Source: Flavobacterium oncorhynchi (GTDB lineage: Bacteria; Bacteroidota; Bacteroidia; Flavobacteriales; Flavobacteriaceae). Taken from it: a stretch of DNA of 64,000 bases. Of this stretch, positions 23,762-31,955 are shown piece after piece. The position numbers were made by a program, and so were the translations under genes. The notes under the pieces are model-generated. The model ran no database searches. It saw nothing but the letters and a program-made list of their open reading frames with translations, and was not told the origin of the DNA. The stretch lies in the NCBI RefSeq assembly GCF_002217355.1, contig NZ_MUHA01000007.1:369519-433518 (forward strand). Reading direction: 5' to 3'. Each line of letters begins with the position of its first letter. Within the stretch, counting starts at the first letter, position 1.

Positions 23762-25660
23762 TTAATAAGCTCTTGCATCTTTTCCTTCATAGAAATTCAT
23801 GAAAGCTCTGTTTACAACTCGATTTCCTCCCGGAGTTGGATAATCTCCTGTAAAGTACCAGTCGCCCAGGTTTTTAGGACATGCAATGTGTAAATCTTCT
23901 ACTTTTTGGAAAATAATTTTAACTTCGGCATTAATCTCTGGTGAGCTTAACATTTCGGCAATTTTATCTGAAACTTCTTCAGGAGTAAATTGATCGTAAA
24001 TTGCAGTTACATAATTAACAACATCTTTATCTTCAAAATTTTCCTGCGCTTTACATTTAGCATAAACTTCATCAACGATATGGTATAAGTTTCTTTCCTT
24101 TAGTAAAGTTAATGCTGCTCTAAAAGCAACAAGACCTTCTAGTTTCGCCATATCAATTCCGTAACAATCAGGATAACGAATTTGCGGTGCCGATGAAACA
24201 ATAACGATACGTTTCGGATTTAAACGATCCATCATTTTTATGATGCTCATTTTTAAAGTCGTACCACGAACAATACTGTCATCAATAATAACTAAATTGT
24301 CTTCTGGTTTAATTACGCCGTAAGTAACATCATAAACGTGAGCAACTAAGTCATCACGACTGCTGTCTTCGGTAATAAAGGTTCTAAGTTTAGCATCTTT
24401 AATAGCAACTTTTTCCGTACGGATTTTTACTGCTAATAGTTCTTGCAATGTTTCAGCAGTAAGTGTATTTCTGTTTGCTAAAATATAATTGTTTTTTCTC
24501 TGATTTAAGAAATCCTGAGCAGCTTCGACTAAACCATAAAATGATGTTTCGGCTGTATTTGGAATATACGAGAAAACAGTATTATCTGTATCGCTGTCAA
24601 TAGCTTTAAGAACGGCTGGTAAAATTAGTTTTCCTAAGTTTTTACGTTCTTGGTAAATTTCAGCATCACTTCCTCTTGAGAAATAAATTCTTTCAAATGA
24701 ACACGCTTTTTTAACGGTTGGTTCCAAGATTTGGTTCATAGAAACATTTCCGTTTTTCTTGATAATCAAAGCATTTCCTGGATCGATTTCTTGAACGCTC
24801 TCAAACGGAACATTAAACACAGTTTGAATAACTGGTCGCTCAGAAGCTACAACAACAACTTCATCATCTTGATAGAAGTATGCTGGACGAATTCCAGCTG
24901 GATCTCTAAAAACAAATGCGTCACCATGTCCTAACAAACCTGCCATTGCATAACCGCCATCTAAGTTTTTAGCTGAGCGAGTTAAGATTTTTGCAATATC
25001 TAATCTTTCAGCAATTACCGGTGAAGCTTCTCTTTTTGAATAACCTTCAGCTTTGCAGTCTTGGTACAATTGCATTACTTCTTTATCTAAAAAGTGACCA
25101 ATTTTTTCCATTACCGTAACAGTATCTGCCATTTCTTTTGGATGTTGTCCAAGCTCAACTAGATTTTCAAAAAGTTCCTTAACATTCGTCATGTTAAAGT
25201 TTCCTGCCAAAATCAAATTACGATGCATCCAGTTACTTTGACGTAAAAATGGATGAACACTTTCGATGCTGTTTTTTCCAAAAGTTCCGTAGCGAACGTG
25301 TCCTAAGAACAATTCGCCAACATATGGAATTTGTGATTTTATTTTATCAACATCATCACCAATTTCAGGATTCGCTTTTAATTCTTCGCTGATTCTCTCA
25401 TTGATTTGTTTAAAAACATCTTGTATTGGCTGTGAATGATTTGAACGAACTCTGCTTATGTAGCGTTGTCCAGGCTCAACATCAAGTTTAATGCTTGCAA
25501 ATCCAGCTCCGTCTTGACCACGGTTGTGCTGTTTTTCCATCATTAAATACATTTTCTGAATTCCGTAAAATGCAGTTCCGTATTTTTCTTTATAATATTC
25601 AAGCGGTTTAAGAAGTCTAACTAAGGCTATACCACATTCGTGTTTTAAAGCGTCGCTCAT
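23762..25660 (-). CDS. purF: PurF-type amidophosphoribosyltransferase
   Basis: Glutamine-PRPP amidotransferase family protein of 632 aa, longer than classical PurF (about 470-510). The N-terminal class II glutaminase domain has Cys9 in KHECGIALVRL, so an 8-residue propeptide must be removed to expose the nucleophile, and NRGQDGAGFASI follows. The PRPP-binding loop VIIDDSIVRGTT is near residue 455. The extra length is at the C-terminus and in insertions. It should catalyse the first committed step of purine synthesis, fed by the PRPP synthetase in this window. A PfkB kinase gene lies upstream, 79 bases away, with a terminator between them. Confidence 0.87.
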   Translation of the reverse strand: MSDALKHECGIALVRLLKPLEYYKEKYGTAFYGIQKMYLMMEKQHNRGQDGAGFASIKLDVEPGQRYISRVRSNHSQPIQDVFKQINERISEELKANPEIGDDVDKIKSQIPYVGELFLGHVRYGTFGKNSIESVHPFLRQSNWMHRNLILAGNFNMTNVKELFENLVELGQHPKEMADTVTVMEKIGHFLDKEVMQLYQDCKAEGYSKREASPVIAERLDIAKILTRSAKNLDGGYAMAGLLGHGDAFVFRDPAGIRPAYFYQDDEVVVVASERPVIQTVFNVPFESVQEIDPGNALIIKKNGNVSMNQILEPTVKKACSFERIYFSRGSDAEIYQERKNLGKLILPAVLKAIDSDTDNTVFSYIPNTAETSFYGLVEAAQDFLNQRKNNYILANRNTLTAETLQELLAVKIRTEKVAIKDAKLRTFITEDSSRDDLVAHVYDVTYGVIKPEDNLVIIDDSIVRGTTLKMSIIKMMDRLNPKRIVIVSSAPQIRYPDCYGIDMAKLEGLVAFRAALTLLKERNLYHIVDEVYAKCKAQENFEDKDVVNYVTAIYDQFTPEEVSDKIAEMLSSPEINAEVKIIFQKVEDLHIACPKNLGDWYFTGDYPTPGGNRVVNRAFMNFYEGKDARAY

Positions 25661-25706
25661 TGTTTTTGTATTTTGTGTTGTTGTAAGTTGTGTGTATTAA
25701 CGTAAT

Positions 25707-25735
25707 AAAAAAGCCCCGTTTTATCGAGGCTCTTA
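25707..25735 (-). terminator. Terminator of the PfkB kinase gene
   Basis: The minus strand shows AGCCTCG-ATAAAA-CGGGGCT (one T-G pair) followed by six T residues, directly after the kinase stop codon. Confidence 0.85.
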
Positions 25736-25739
25736 GGCA

Positions 25740-26663
25740 TTATATTTCTATGTCAAACTGAGTTAACGACTTAAATTGTTGTAATCGAATCGCTACTTCG
25801 GCTTTGCTTAATGTTTCCATCCTTTCAGTTCCAAATTTCTCTACACAAAATGAAGCTAAATTCGAACCGTAAATAATTGCATTTTTCAAGTTGTTAAACG
25901 AAATGTTTTCGCTTTGTGCAATGAATCCTGAAAATCCACCTGCAAAAGTGTCTCCTGCTCCAGTTGGGTCAAAAACATCTTCTAATGGTAAAGCTGGTGC
26001 AAAGAATACTTCTCTATTGTGGAATAAAAGTGCGCCGTGTTCTCCTTTTTTGATCACCACATATTTTGGTCCCATATCTTGGATTTTAGCCGCTGCTTTT
26101 ACTAATGAATATTCACCAGAAAGTTGTCTTGCTTCTTCATCATTGATTGTAATAACATCTACACGTTTAATAACGTCTAGTAATTCTGGAAGAGCGCAGT
26201 CCATCCAAAAGTTCATTGTATCTAAAACAACTAATTTTGGTTTTTTCTCCATTTGGTCTAAAACACTGCTTTGTACTAACGGATGTAAGTTTCCTAACAT
26301 CACAACATCAGCATCTTTGTAGTTTTGAGGAACTTTTGGCTGAAAATCAGCTAAAACGTTTAACTCCGTTACAAGAGTGTCTCTAGAATTTAAATCGTTG
26401 TGATACAAACCACTCCAGAAAAAGGTTTTTCCGCCTTTTACAATTTCGATACCAGAGATATCAATATTTTTTGAAGTTAAAAGATCTAAATGTTCTTGAG
26501 GAAAATCGTCGCCAACTACAGAAACTATGGCCGATTGCAAGTTAAAAAAGGATGCTGATAAACCAATGTACGTTGCAGCACCACCTAATATTTTATCTGT
26601 TTTTCCGAAAGGAGTTTCAATCGCGTCGAAAGCAACTGTTCCAACAATCAATAATTTATTCAT
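25740..26663 (-). CDS. PfkB-family carbohydrate/nucleoside kinase
   Basis: Ribokinase-like kinase of 307 aa. The C-terminal PfkB signature DPTGAGDTFAGGF near residues 230-242 contains the catalytic aspartate and anion hole. The N-terminal region GGAATYIGLSAS near residue 28 is the first PfkB motif, and ITINDEEARQL near 167 is typical of ribokinase and adenosine-kinase relatives. Substrate cannot be assigned. Its position directly upstream of purF hints at nucleoside or ribose-phosphate metabolism, but they are separated by a terminator. Confidence 0.88.
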   Translation of the reverse strand: MNKLLIVGTVAFDAIETPFGKTDKILGGAATYIGLSASFFNLQSAIVSVVGDDFPQEHLDLLTSKNIDISGIEIVKGGKTFFWSGLYHNDLNSRDTLVTELNVLADFQPKVPQNYKDADVVMLGNLHPLVQSSVLDQMEKKPKLVVLDTMNFWMDCALPELLDVIKRVDVITINDEEARQLSGEYSLVKAAAKIQDMGPKYVVIKKGEHGALLFHNREVFFAPALPLEDVFDPTGAGDTFAGGFSGFIAQSENISFNNLKNAIIYGSNLASFCVEKFGTERMETLSKAEVAIRLQQFKSLTQFDIEI

Positions 26664-26686
26664 TTTATGAATTTCGAATTAGGGTG

Positions 26687-26717
26687 CAAAGATACTTCAT
26701 AAGTTGCAATATTGCAA
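26687..26717 (-). promoter_or_regulatory. Promoter of the PfkB kinase gene
   Basis: Minus-strand TTG at 26715-26717 and TATCTTTG at 26687-26694 with a 20-base spacer, an exact Bacteroidota-type promoter about 24 bases before the ATG. Confidence 0.7.
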
Positions 26718-26850
26718 TGGTTTAAGTTCTCAAAATTTTCATAAAAAATTGAGGACGATTTCGAGCTTAAAACTATTGGGAATGAGTAAATTATCGAAGG
26801 TTCTTTTGAGTGCTCAAAATATCATTTTCAGAATTAAATTGCAATATTTA

Positions 26851-26886
26851 TTTTGGAAAAAATGCTGCATATTTTTGTTAGATTTG
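26851..26886 (+). promoter_or_regulatory. Promoter of the 26908 lipoprotein gene
   Basis: TTTTG at 26851-26855 and TAGATTTG at 26879-26886 with a 23-base spacer, 21 bases before the ATG. It supports starting the gene at 26908 rather than at the upstream frame opening (26704). Confidence 0.6.
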
Positions 26887-26907
26887 TTTCAACATCAAAT
26901 CTCATTT

Positions 26908-27468
26908 ATGAAGAAAATTATAAGCTTATTAATGTTGATCTGTTTTTTGATTTCTTGCGAACAAAAAGAGCCTAATTTTTCGAAAGAAATGATTCAAAAG
27001 TTAGTTTTTAAGGATGATGGTTTGCCTCCGTATTATCTGAGATTAGATTTATATATTTTAACAAACAATAACGAAATCCATCAGACAAATAATAATGAAT
27101 TGATGTTTTTTTATAAAAAATACTATTCTAAGGATTTCAAGTCTTTTAATCAATTTCTAGATTCGAGTCTTAATACCAATTTTGTTTTTGATAAAAAGCT
27201 ATTTAAAAACAAGAGTTATTATTTAGAAAGCTTTAAATTAAATTCAAAAATCAAAAATGAATACAATAGTTTAGAATTTCATGATTTTTTGAAAAAATAT
27301 TCAAAATCATCACATAGAAAAGATAGGCTTGAATTAAAAAAATCAAATTTAACTTCTATTGAATATTCAACAGTAAAATATCTTTTATATATAAACAAAT
27401 ACGATATAAGTTCTGACTGTTATCTAGGAATTGATTATATTCGAAAAAGAGAAGATTCTTTTAAATAA
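26908..27468 (+). CDS. Small lipoprotein of unknown function
   Basis: Protein of 186 aa with a lipoprotein signal, MKKIISLLMLICFLISCEQK, whose lipobox LISC places the lipidated cysteine at residue 17. The mature part is hydrophilic, rich in Asn, Lys, Tyr and Ser, with no motif I recognise. It resembles many AT-rich, species-specific lipoproteins of flavobacteria. It stands alone between divergent and convergent neighbours, with a plausible promoter of its own. No function is proposed. Confidence 0.75.
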   Translation: MKKIISLLMLICFLISCEQKEPNFSKEMIQKLVFKDDGLPPYYLRLDLYILTNNNEIHQTNNNELMFFYKKYYSKDFKSFNQFLDSSLNTNFVFDKKLFKNKSYYLESFKLNSKIKNEYNSLEFHDFLKKYSKSSHRKDRLELKKSNLTSIEYSTVKYLLYINKYDISSDCYLGIDYIRKREDSFK

Positions 27469-27548
27469 AACTACAACTGATACTTCTTCTCAAAATAATT
27501 TTTTAGAAAGCGTAAAATATGTTCTAGTAACTGTCAGCGATAGTGATT

Positions 27549-28472
27549 TTAGTTGTGATTCTTTAATTTATCTACATTTTTAATCCAATTGATGGCATCT
27601 TTCATAGGCTCTTGATTGTCTGAAAATGCTGTGTTGTGGCCTAATTCTGGAAACAATTTATATTCATAAGGTTTTCCTTTTGATTTTAATTTATCAAGAT
27701 ATTCGAGGGATAGTTTCACTGGAACCTGAATATCTTTGCTTCCAAAAATCCAGATTCCTGGAATTGATAATTTAGAAAGAATATCATTGGGATTTGTGTC
27801 AATAAACTCATATTTGTCTGGGTCATTGAATACGTGTTTTCTTGCCTCTTCTTCGGAATGTGTATCCCAAAAATTTTTATCACCATTTGTATAAAATTGG
27901 AATCTCAATTGCTCTTTAACGGTTATAAGTGCTCCGCTAAATATGGTCATAAATTTGACTTTCCTATTTTTCTCCGCAGCCAATGGAATTATCCATCCGG
28001 CTTGACTGCCTCCTATTAAGCCTATTGCTATTTGATCATTTTTTAAATGCTTGGACAAAGTATTTACAGCGGCACTTGCATCTAAAGACAAAAGATTTAG
28101 ATTGAAGAAATCAACATTGTTAGTTCCTACTTCAGGTCCGGCATATACACCAGCTGATTCTCCGACGCCGCGTTTATCATACGTTAAAACAGCAATTCCA
28201 TTGTTGGCTAGATTTGCAGCAAAGTCTATCATTCTTTTTTCTTGCCCTGATCCGTGAACAATCACAACGGCTGCTTGTATATTTTTAGGTGTAAAAAAAG
28301 TTCCCGCGAGTGAGATTCCTTCGCTAACAAATTTTATTTCCTTAGTAGTAAAGTTTGGCGGAACTGCTGATGTGTAATTAGTAACAGATAATAACAATAA
28401 TAGTAAGATATAATGGGCGTGTGTTTTTTTTGCTCTTAGAACAGATTTGAAAATTGACGTTTTATTTTTCAT
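27549..28472 (-). CDS. Exported alpha/beta-hydrolase
   Basis: Protein of 307 aa with an N-terminal signal segment (hydrophobic ILLLLLLSV near residues 22-30). The hydrolase fold shows HGSGQEKRM near residue 74 (oxyanion region), the nucleophile elbow GGSQAGW near 154-160, an acidic residue in GSKDIQVP near 250, and a C-terminal histidine in LGHNTAF near 281. These resemble dienelactone-hydrolase or acyl-peptide-hydrolase type esterases. Substrate is unknown. It follows the anti-sigma-like gene with 8 bases between, so it may be expressed with the ECF sigma operon. Confidence 0.82.
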   Translation of the reverse strand: MKNKTSIFKSVLRAKKTHAHYILLLLLLSVTNYTSAVPPNFTTKEIKFVSEGISLAGTFFTPKNIQAAVVIVHGSGQEKRMIDFAANLANNGIAVLTYDKRGVGESAGVYAGPEVGTNNVDFFNLNLLSLDASAAVNTLSKHLKNDQIAIGLIGGSQAGWIIPLAAEKNRKVKFMTIFSGALITVKEQLRFQFYTNGDKNFWDTHSEEEARKHVFNDPDKYEFIDTNPNDILSKLSIPGIWIFGSKDIQVPVKLSLEYLDKLKSKGKPYEYKLFPELGHNTAFSDNQEPMKDAINWIKNVDKLKNHN

Positions 28473-28480
28473 CTTTAGAT

Positions 28481-28876
28481 CTATAGTTGATATTTCTTAT
28501 CAAAATAATTTTTTAAAATCCCAACTTGAACTAAAACCATAAAAGGTACTATTAAAACAGCATACAATGTGGTTTTAGAAAGATGAATTCCTGAGAATGC
28601 ATTTGCAATTTTGTCCGTATATAATTTTCCAATTTCCAGATTATTTTCTGAAACTGAAAAAAGAGATATGTAAATAATTAAAGCAACGATTGCAGTTCCT
28701 ATAAAAAACCAAACAGGTTTAGAAATCAATGGTTGGTATGTTTTGATTTTTTTCTCTTCTAATAAATGAACTTCGGTCATTATTTTAGAAGTAAAATCGA
28801 ATGATGGTGACTGCAGTTTTTCTTCAGCCATCATTTTATCAATAAGTTGTTCTATGTTTTTATCGCTCTCTTTCAT
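28481..28876 (-). CDS. Membrane partner of the ECF sigma factor (probable anti-sigma factor)
   Basis: Protein of 131 aa. Residues 1-45 are charged and cytoplasmic-looking, followed by two membrane segments (about 52-71 and 99-121). Its start overlaps the end of the sigma factor gene by 17 bases, so translation is coupled. That arrangement is standard for an ECF sigma factor and its membrane anti-sigma regulator. The sequence does not show the zinc-binding HxxxCxxC motif of ZAS anti-sigma factors, so the assignment rests on context and topology. Confidence 0.65.
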   Translation of the reverse strand: MKESDKNIEQLIDKMMAEEKLQSPSFDFTSKIMTEVHLLEEKKIKTYQPLISKPVWFFIGTAIVALIIYISLFSVSENNLEIGKLYTDKIANAFSGIHLSKTTLYAVLIVPFMVLVQVGILKNYFDKKYQL

Positions 28877-29447
28877 AACATTCTATTATTTCTGGTTCTA
28901 GCTGCTTTCTCAAAATTACGGCTAATTTTTGTCTGCTTCTAAATAATTTTACTTTCGCATTATTTGCTGATATATTCATGATTTTTCCAATTTCTTCTAA
29001 ATTTTGATCGTCAAAATAAAATAAAGTCAAAAGGAAATTTTCATCATTGGGTAATAAGTTTAAACATTTCTGAATCGTATGCTTTCGTTCTTTTTCTTCT
29101 AAAACACTTAGTGCATTATCCATGGTTTTGATTAAATGAGAAGAAAAATCATCAATCGAAATGTTTAGATCTTCTTTTTTGTTTTTCTTCAATCTGTCTA
29201 AACAAGTATTATAAGCAATCTTGTAAATCCAGGTCGAAAATTTAGAATCACCTTTGAATTTATTTAAAGAACTAAAAACCTTAATAAAGGTATCTTGTGC
29301 AACTTCTTCTGCTTCTTCTCGATTTTTTACCATTTTGAGCGCCAATGTAAAGATCATATCTTTATAACGATCAACAAGTGTGGCAAAAGCATTTGTCTCG
29401 CCATGCAAAATTTTATCGATATAATGTTGATCATTTAGTGTGCTCAT
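28860..29447 (-). CDS. ECF-type RNA polymerase sigma factor
   Basis: Sigma-70 family protein of 195 aa lacking regions 1 and 3. Region 2 is seen in FATLVDRYKDMIFTLALKMV and AEEVAQDTFIKVFSSL (about residues 21-61), with STWIYKIAYNTCLDRL just after it. Region 4 helix-turn-helix is LEEIGKIMNISANNAKVKLF near 152-171. It should direct transcription of envelope or stress genes when released by the downstream membrane protein. A DUF6249 gene lies divergently, an arrangement I recall as frequent in flavobacteria. Confidence 0.92.
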   Translation of the reverse strand: MSTLNDQHYIDKILHGETNAFATLVDRYKDMIFTLALKMVKNREEAEEVAQDTFIKVFSSLNKFKGDSKFSTWIYKIAYNTCLDRLKKNKKEDLNISIDDFSSHLIKTMDNALSVLEEKERKHTIQKCLNLLPNDENFLLTLFYFDDQNLEEIGKIMNISANNAKVKLFRSRQKLAVILRKQLEPEIIECYERER

Positions 29448-29721
29448 ATTATATAGGACGACAGTTTGTTTATTTAGGTTACAACATTTTAAAAATAAAT
29501 TCTAAATATGAAAAGGAAATTCCAATTGCAGTATTGAACTTCGTCAAAGTTTTAAAGTTTGACAAAGTTTGTCTTGTAAAAAATATATTCAAAATTAACT
29601 GATTATCAGTGATTTTTGGGTTTTTGAATTTAATTTTTGAAAGTTTTTACAAAAACGTGTAACCTCAATTTAAAAAGCCTCGTCATATGGGTATATCAAT
29701 CAATTAAAAACATAAAATATC
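29448..29721. other. Divergent gap between ECF sigma gene and DUF6249 gene
   Basis: AT-rich, 274 bp. It contains TTTGACAAAGTTTGTC (an imperfect palindrome near 29556-29571) and no exact TAnnTTTG box that I can place. It is a candidate for sigma-factor-specific promoters of both genes; no gene is visible. Confidence 0.35.
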
Positions 29722-30069
29722 ATGGACGAAAAAATTTTAATTCCAATTAGTCTTTTCTTAATGATCTTCGGGATCGTTTATTTAATCTTTTCAACAAGAA
29801 ATAGAGAGCGTTTGGCTCTTATAGAAAAAGGAGTAGATGCCAGTATCTTTTTGCAGGGAAAAGGAAGCGGTGTTCCGGTTTGGAAAATTTTTGTGGTAAA
29901 TTTTGCTTTCTTATTAATAGGAAGCGGTGTTGGAATTTTTCTTGCGTTACTTATAACTACTTATACTTCTCTTCAGGACGGAGCAGTTTATCCTTCAATT
30001 ATTTTTATAATGGCAGGAATCGGGCTTTTGACAGGGTTTAAAACAGCAAAAGATTTAGATAAAGAGTAA
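29722..30069 (+). CDS. DUF6249-type membrane protein
   Basis: Small membrane protein of 115 aa with three hydrophobic segments (about residues 5-23, 51-76 and 89-104). A conserved-looking cytoplasmic loop, RNRERLALIEKGVDASIF, is typical of DUF6249 proteins found beside ECF sigma genes in Bacteroidota. Function is unknown. It is divergent from the sigma factor and may be part of its regulon (inference). Confidence 0.75.
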   Translation: MDEKILIPISLFLMIFGIVYLIFSTRNRERLALIEKGVDASIFLQGKGSGVPVWKIFVVNFAFLLIGSGVGIFLALLITTYTSLQDGAVYPSIIFIMAGIGLLTGFKTAKDLDKE

Positions 30070-30090
30070 GTAGGAAATTAAGTTAGTACA

Positions 30091-30121
30091 AAAAAAGCAT
30101 CAATTATATTGATGCTTTTTT
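30091..30121. terminator. Bidirectional terminator between DUF6249 gene and rnhA
   Basis: Hairpin AAGCATCAAT/ATTGATGCTT with A and T runs on both sides, ending at the rnhA stop codon. Confidence 0.9.
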
Positions 30122-30601
30122 TTATTCTTTAGAACCGATGGTTTCGTAATATTCATCAATCGAAAGTTTGGGCTGCATTGATGCCATAACGGCCAATTGG
30201 TCACAGCGTTCATTTTGAGGATGATTGTTGTGTCCTTTAATCCATTTAAAATCGACTTGGTGTTTTCTGTAAGCAACTAAAAAACGTTTCCATAAATCAG
30301 GATTTTTTCTGCCGGCAAATTTCTTTTTTTCCCAGCCTAGCACCCATTTCTTTTCAACAGAATCTACTACATATTTAGAATCTGAAATTACAAGAACTTT
30401 CATGTTTGGTTTTTTTAGTTTTTCAAGGCCGACAATTACAGCTAGAAGTTCCATTCTGTTATTAGTCGTAAGACGAAAACCCTCATAAAACTCTTTTTTG
30501 TGCGGTGTTCCTACCAATTCCATCACTACGCCATAACCGCCGTTTCCAGGATTTCCTTTGGCAGCACCATCAGTGTATATATGTACTTCGTGTTGGGTCA
30601 T
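30122..30601 (-). CDS. rnhA: Ribonuclease HI
   Basis: Degrades RNA in RNA-DNA hybrids. It has 159 aa with the catalytic DEDD set visible: Asp in YTDGAAKGNPGNGGYG (about residue 11), Glu in NNRMELLAV (about 51), Asp in VISDSKYVVDSV (about 73) and Asp in NERCDQLAV (about 134). The basic protrusion WEKKKFAGRKNPDLW is also present. Length fits the E. coli-type enzyme. Confidence 0.95.
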   Translation of the reverse strand: MTQHEVHIYTDGAAKGNPGNGGYGVVMELVGTPHKKEFYEGFRLTTNNRMELLAVIVGLEKLKKPNMKVLVISDSKYVVDSVEKKWVLGWEKKKFAGRKNPDLWKRFLVAYRKHQVDFKWIKGHNNHPQNERCDQLAVMASMQPKLSIDEYYETIGSKE

Positions 30602-30616
30602 TTTAATTTTTGATTA

Positions 30617-30733
30617 ACCATATAAGTGCTATAAGTTCATTTAAAATACGATCTTATATTTCTTTGTCAATATGGCGATAATTATTTAAGCGTCGAACTT
30701 ATATATTCTTAATATGCCTTATATGGTCTAAAT
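30617..30733. repeat. Dispersed ATATAAGTG...TTATATGG repeat, copy 2
   Basis: Begins CCATATAAGTGCTATAAGTT and ends CCTTATATGGTCTAAA, matching the ends of the copy at 19108-19190. The two ends are complementary over ATATAAG/CTTATAT. It occupies the rnhA-purN gap and reaches the purN stop codon. Confidence 0.55.
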
Positions 30734-31306
30734 ATTAGAGTTTGAATTTTCTAAGATAGTCTGAATTATTTCCGGAAAGTGTTTTTGTTCCAATTCGTGG
30801 ATTTTTTCGGCTACTGTTTCTGGGGTGTCCTCTTCAGTTAATGCTGTATTTGCTTGAAAAATAATAGCTCCTTCGTCGTAGTTTTCATTTACATAATGAA
30901 TAGAAATTCCAGTTTCCTTTTCTTTATTATTTACTATTGCTCTATGTATGTGCATTCCATACATTCCTTTGCCTCCATAATTTGGTAAAAGTGCAGGGTG
31001 GATATTTATTATTTTATTTGGATAGTGCTCAATTATGTTTTCAGGAAATTTCAATAAAAAGCCAGCAAGAATTATCAAATCCGGGTCGATTTTTTGTATT
31101 TTTTGTAATACATTTCGTTCTAAAAGTTCGTTTTTTGAGAAGATTTCGACTGGAATTTGATGTTTTTTTGCTCTTTCAATAACTTTTGCAGAGGCATTAT
31201 TGGTAAAAACCGAAACAACTTTTGCAATTTCAGTATTTGCAAAATGTTTTATAATATTTTCTGCATTAGTTCCTGATCCTGAGGCAAAAACGATAATTTT
31301 TTTCAT
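30728..31306 (-). CDS. purN: Phosphoribosylglycinamide formyltransferase
   Basis: Third step of purine synthesis, transferring a formyl group from 10-formyl-THF to GAR. With the ATG at 31306 the protein is 192 aa and opens with KKIIVFASGSGTNAENII, the normal N-terminus; the longer frame opening at 31405 adds an unrelated hydrophobic stretch and is rejected. The catalytic region INIHPALLPNYGGKGMYG gives Asn and His near residues 103-105, and DEGAIIFQ the catalytic Asp near 141. It is divergent from acpP. Confidence 0.94.
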   Translation of the reverse strand: MKKIIVFASGSGTNAENIIKHFANTEIAKVVSVFTNNASAKVIERAKKHQIPVEIFSKNELLERNVLQKIQKIDPDLIILAGFLLKFPENIIEHYPNKIINIHPALLPNYGGKGMYGMHIHRAIVNNKEKETGISIHYVNENYDEGAIIFQANTALTEEDTPETVAEKIHELEQKHFPEIIQTILENSNSNI

Positions 31307-31422
31307 AATAGTGCTTATTTTGAGAATGCAAAAAACGGAATAAAAAACGAAAATAAATAGCTTTAAAAGACCTTTCTTAAAATTAATTTTATAAATTAGT
31401 GTCACATTTATAAACTAAATAG

Positions 31423-31451
31423 TTGTTTTAAAATAAAGTTTTTTATTTTTG
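31423..31451 (+). promoter_or_regulatory. acpP promoter
   Basis: TTG at 31423-31425 and TATTTTTG at 31444-31451 with 18 bases between, about 30 bases before the acpP ATG. It is a textbook Bacteroidota housekeeping promoter. Confidence 0.75.
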
Positions 31452-31481
31452 CCAACAAATTAAATTCTAAAATTAAAGATT

Positions 31482-31718
31482 ATGTCAGACATTGCATCAA
31501 GAGTAAAAGCGATTATCGTAGACAAATTAGGTGTTGACGAAAACGAAGTTGTAACAGAAGCAAGCTTCACTAATGATTTGGGAGCTGACTCATTAGACAC
31601 TGTTGAGCTTATTATGGAATTCGAAAAAGAATTTGATATTCAAATTCCAGACGATCAAGCAGAAAACATTGCTACTGTAGGTCAAGCTATTTCTTATATC
31701 GAAGAAGCTAAAAAATAA
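31482..31718 (+). CDS. acpP: Acyl carrier protein
   Basis: Acidic carrier of 78 aa for fatty acid synthesis. The phosphopantetheine attachment serine is in [17 protein letters not shown] (about residue 38). Length and helix pattern are standard. It precedes fabF and rnc, the classical acpP-fabF-rnc order. A large hairpin between acpP and fabF may reduce read-through so that acpP is made in excess. Confidence 0.97.
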   Translation: MSDIASRVKAIIVDKLGVDENEVVTEASFTNDLGADSLDTVELIMEFEKEFDIQIPDDQAENIATVGQAISYIEEAKK

Positions 31719-31726
31719 TAATACCG

Positions 31727-31815
31727 CACCCGATTTCTAAAAATCCCAATTTTTGAAATTCCAAATTCCAATTGGAATTTGATTTTTGAAATTTGAAATT
31801 TTTAAGAGTCGGGTG
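31727..31815 (+). terminator. Large hairpin after acpP (probable attenuator or terminator)
   Basis: Outer arms CACCCGA (31727-31733) and TCGGGTG (31809-31815) enclose nested AT-rich inverted repeats such as AAATTCCAAT/ATTGGAATTT. A run of T follows. It is likely to terminate part of the acpP transcripts before fabF. Confidence 0.65.
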
Positions 31816-31882
31816 TTATTATTTTTTTAAAATTTAAATTTCGATTGATTTTCAATCAAAAAGATATATTTATATTGTAATG

Positions 31883-31923
31883 CCCATGGCTCTTAAGTAA
31901 CAAAACTGTTAAGAAAGCGTGGG
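31883..31923 (+). promoter_or_regulatory. Hairpin in the fabF leader
   Basis: CCCA...CTTAA pairs with TTAAG...TGGG around a central loop, followed by TTTTATTTG, about 33 bases before the fabF ATG. It could be a second terminator or a leader regulatory element. Confidence 0.4.
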
Positions 31924-31955
31924 TTTTATTTGTTTAAAGTACAAAATACATATTT

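Noticed and set aside
25891..26322. 143-codon plus-strand frame
   Set aside because: Antisense to the PfkB kinase gene, which has clear motifs and its own promoter.
29378..29602. 74-codon plus-strand frame
   Set aside because: Overlaps the start of the ECF sigma gene on the other strand and has no supporting motif.
31307..31405. N-terminal extension of PurN
   Set aside because: Adds 33 hydrophobic, non-family residues before a standard PurN start.
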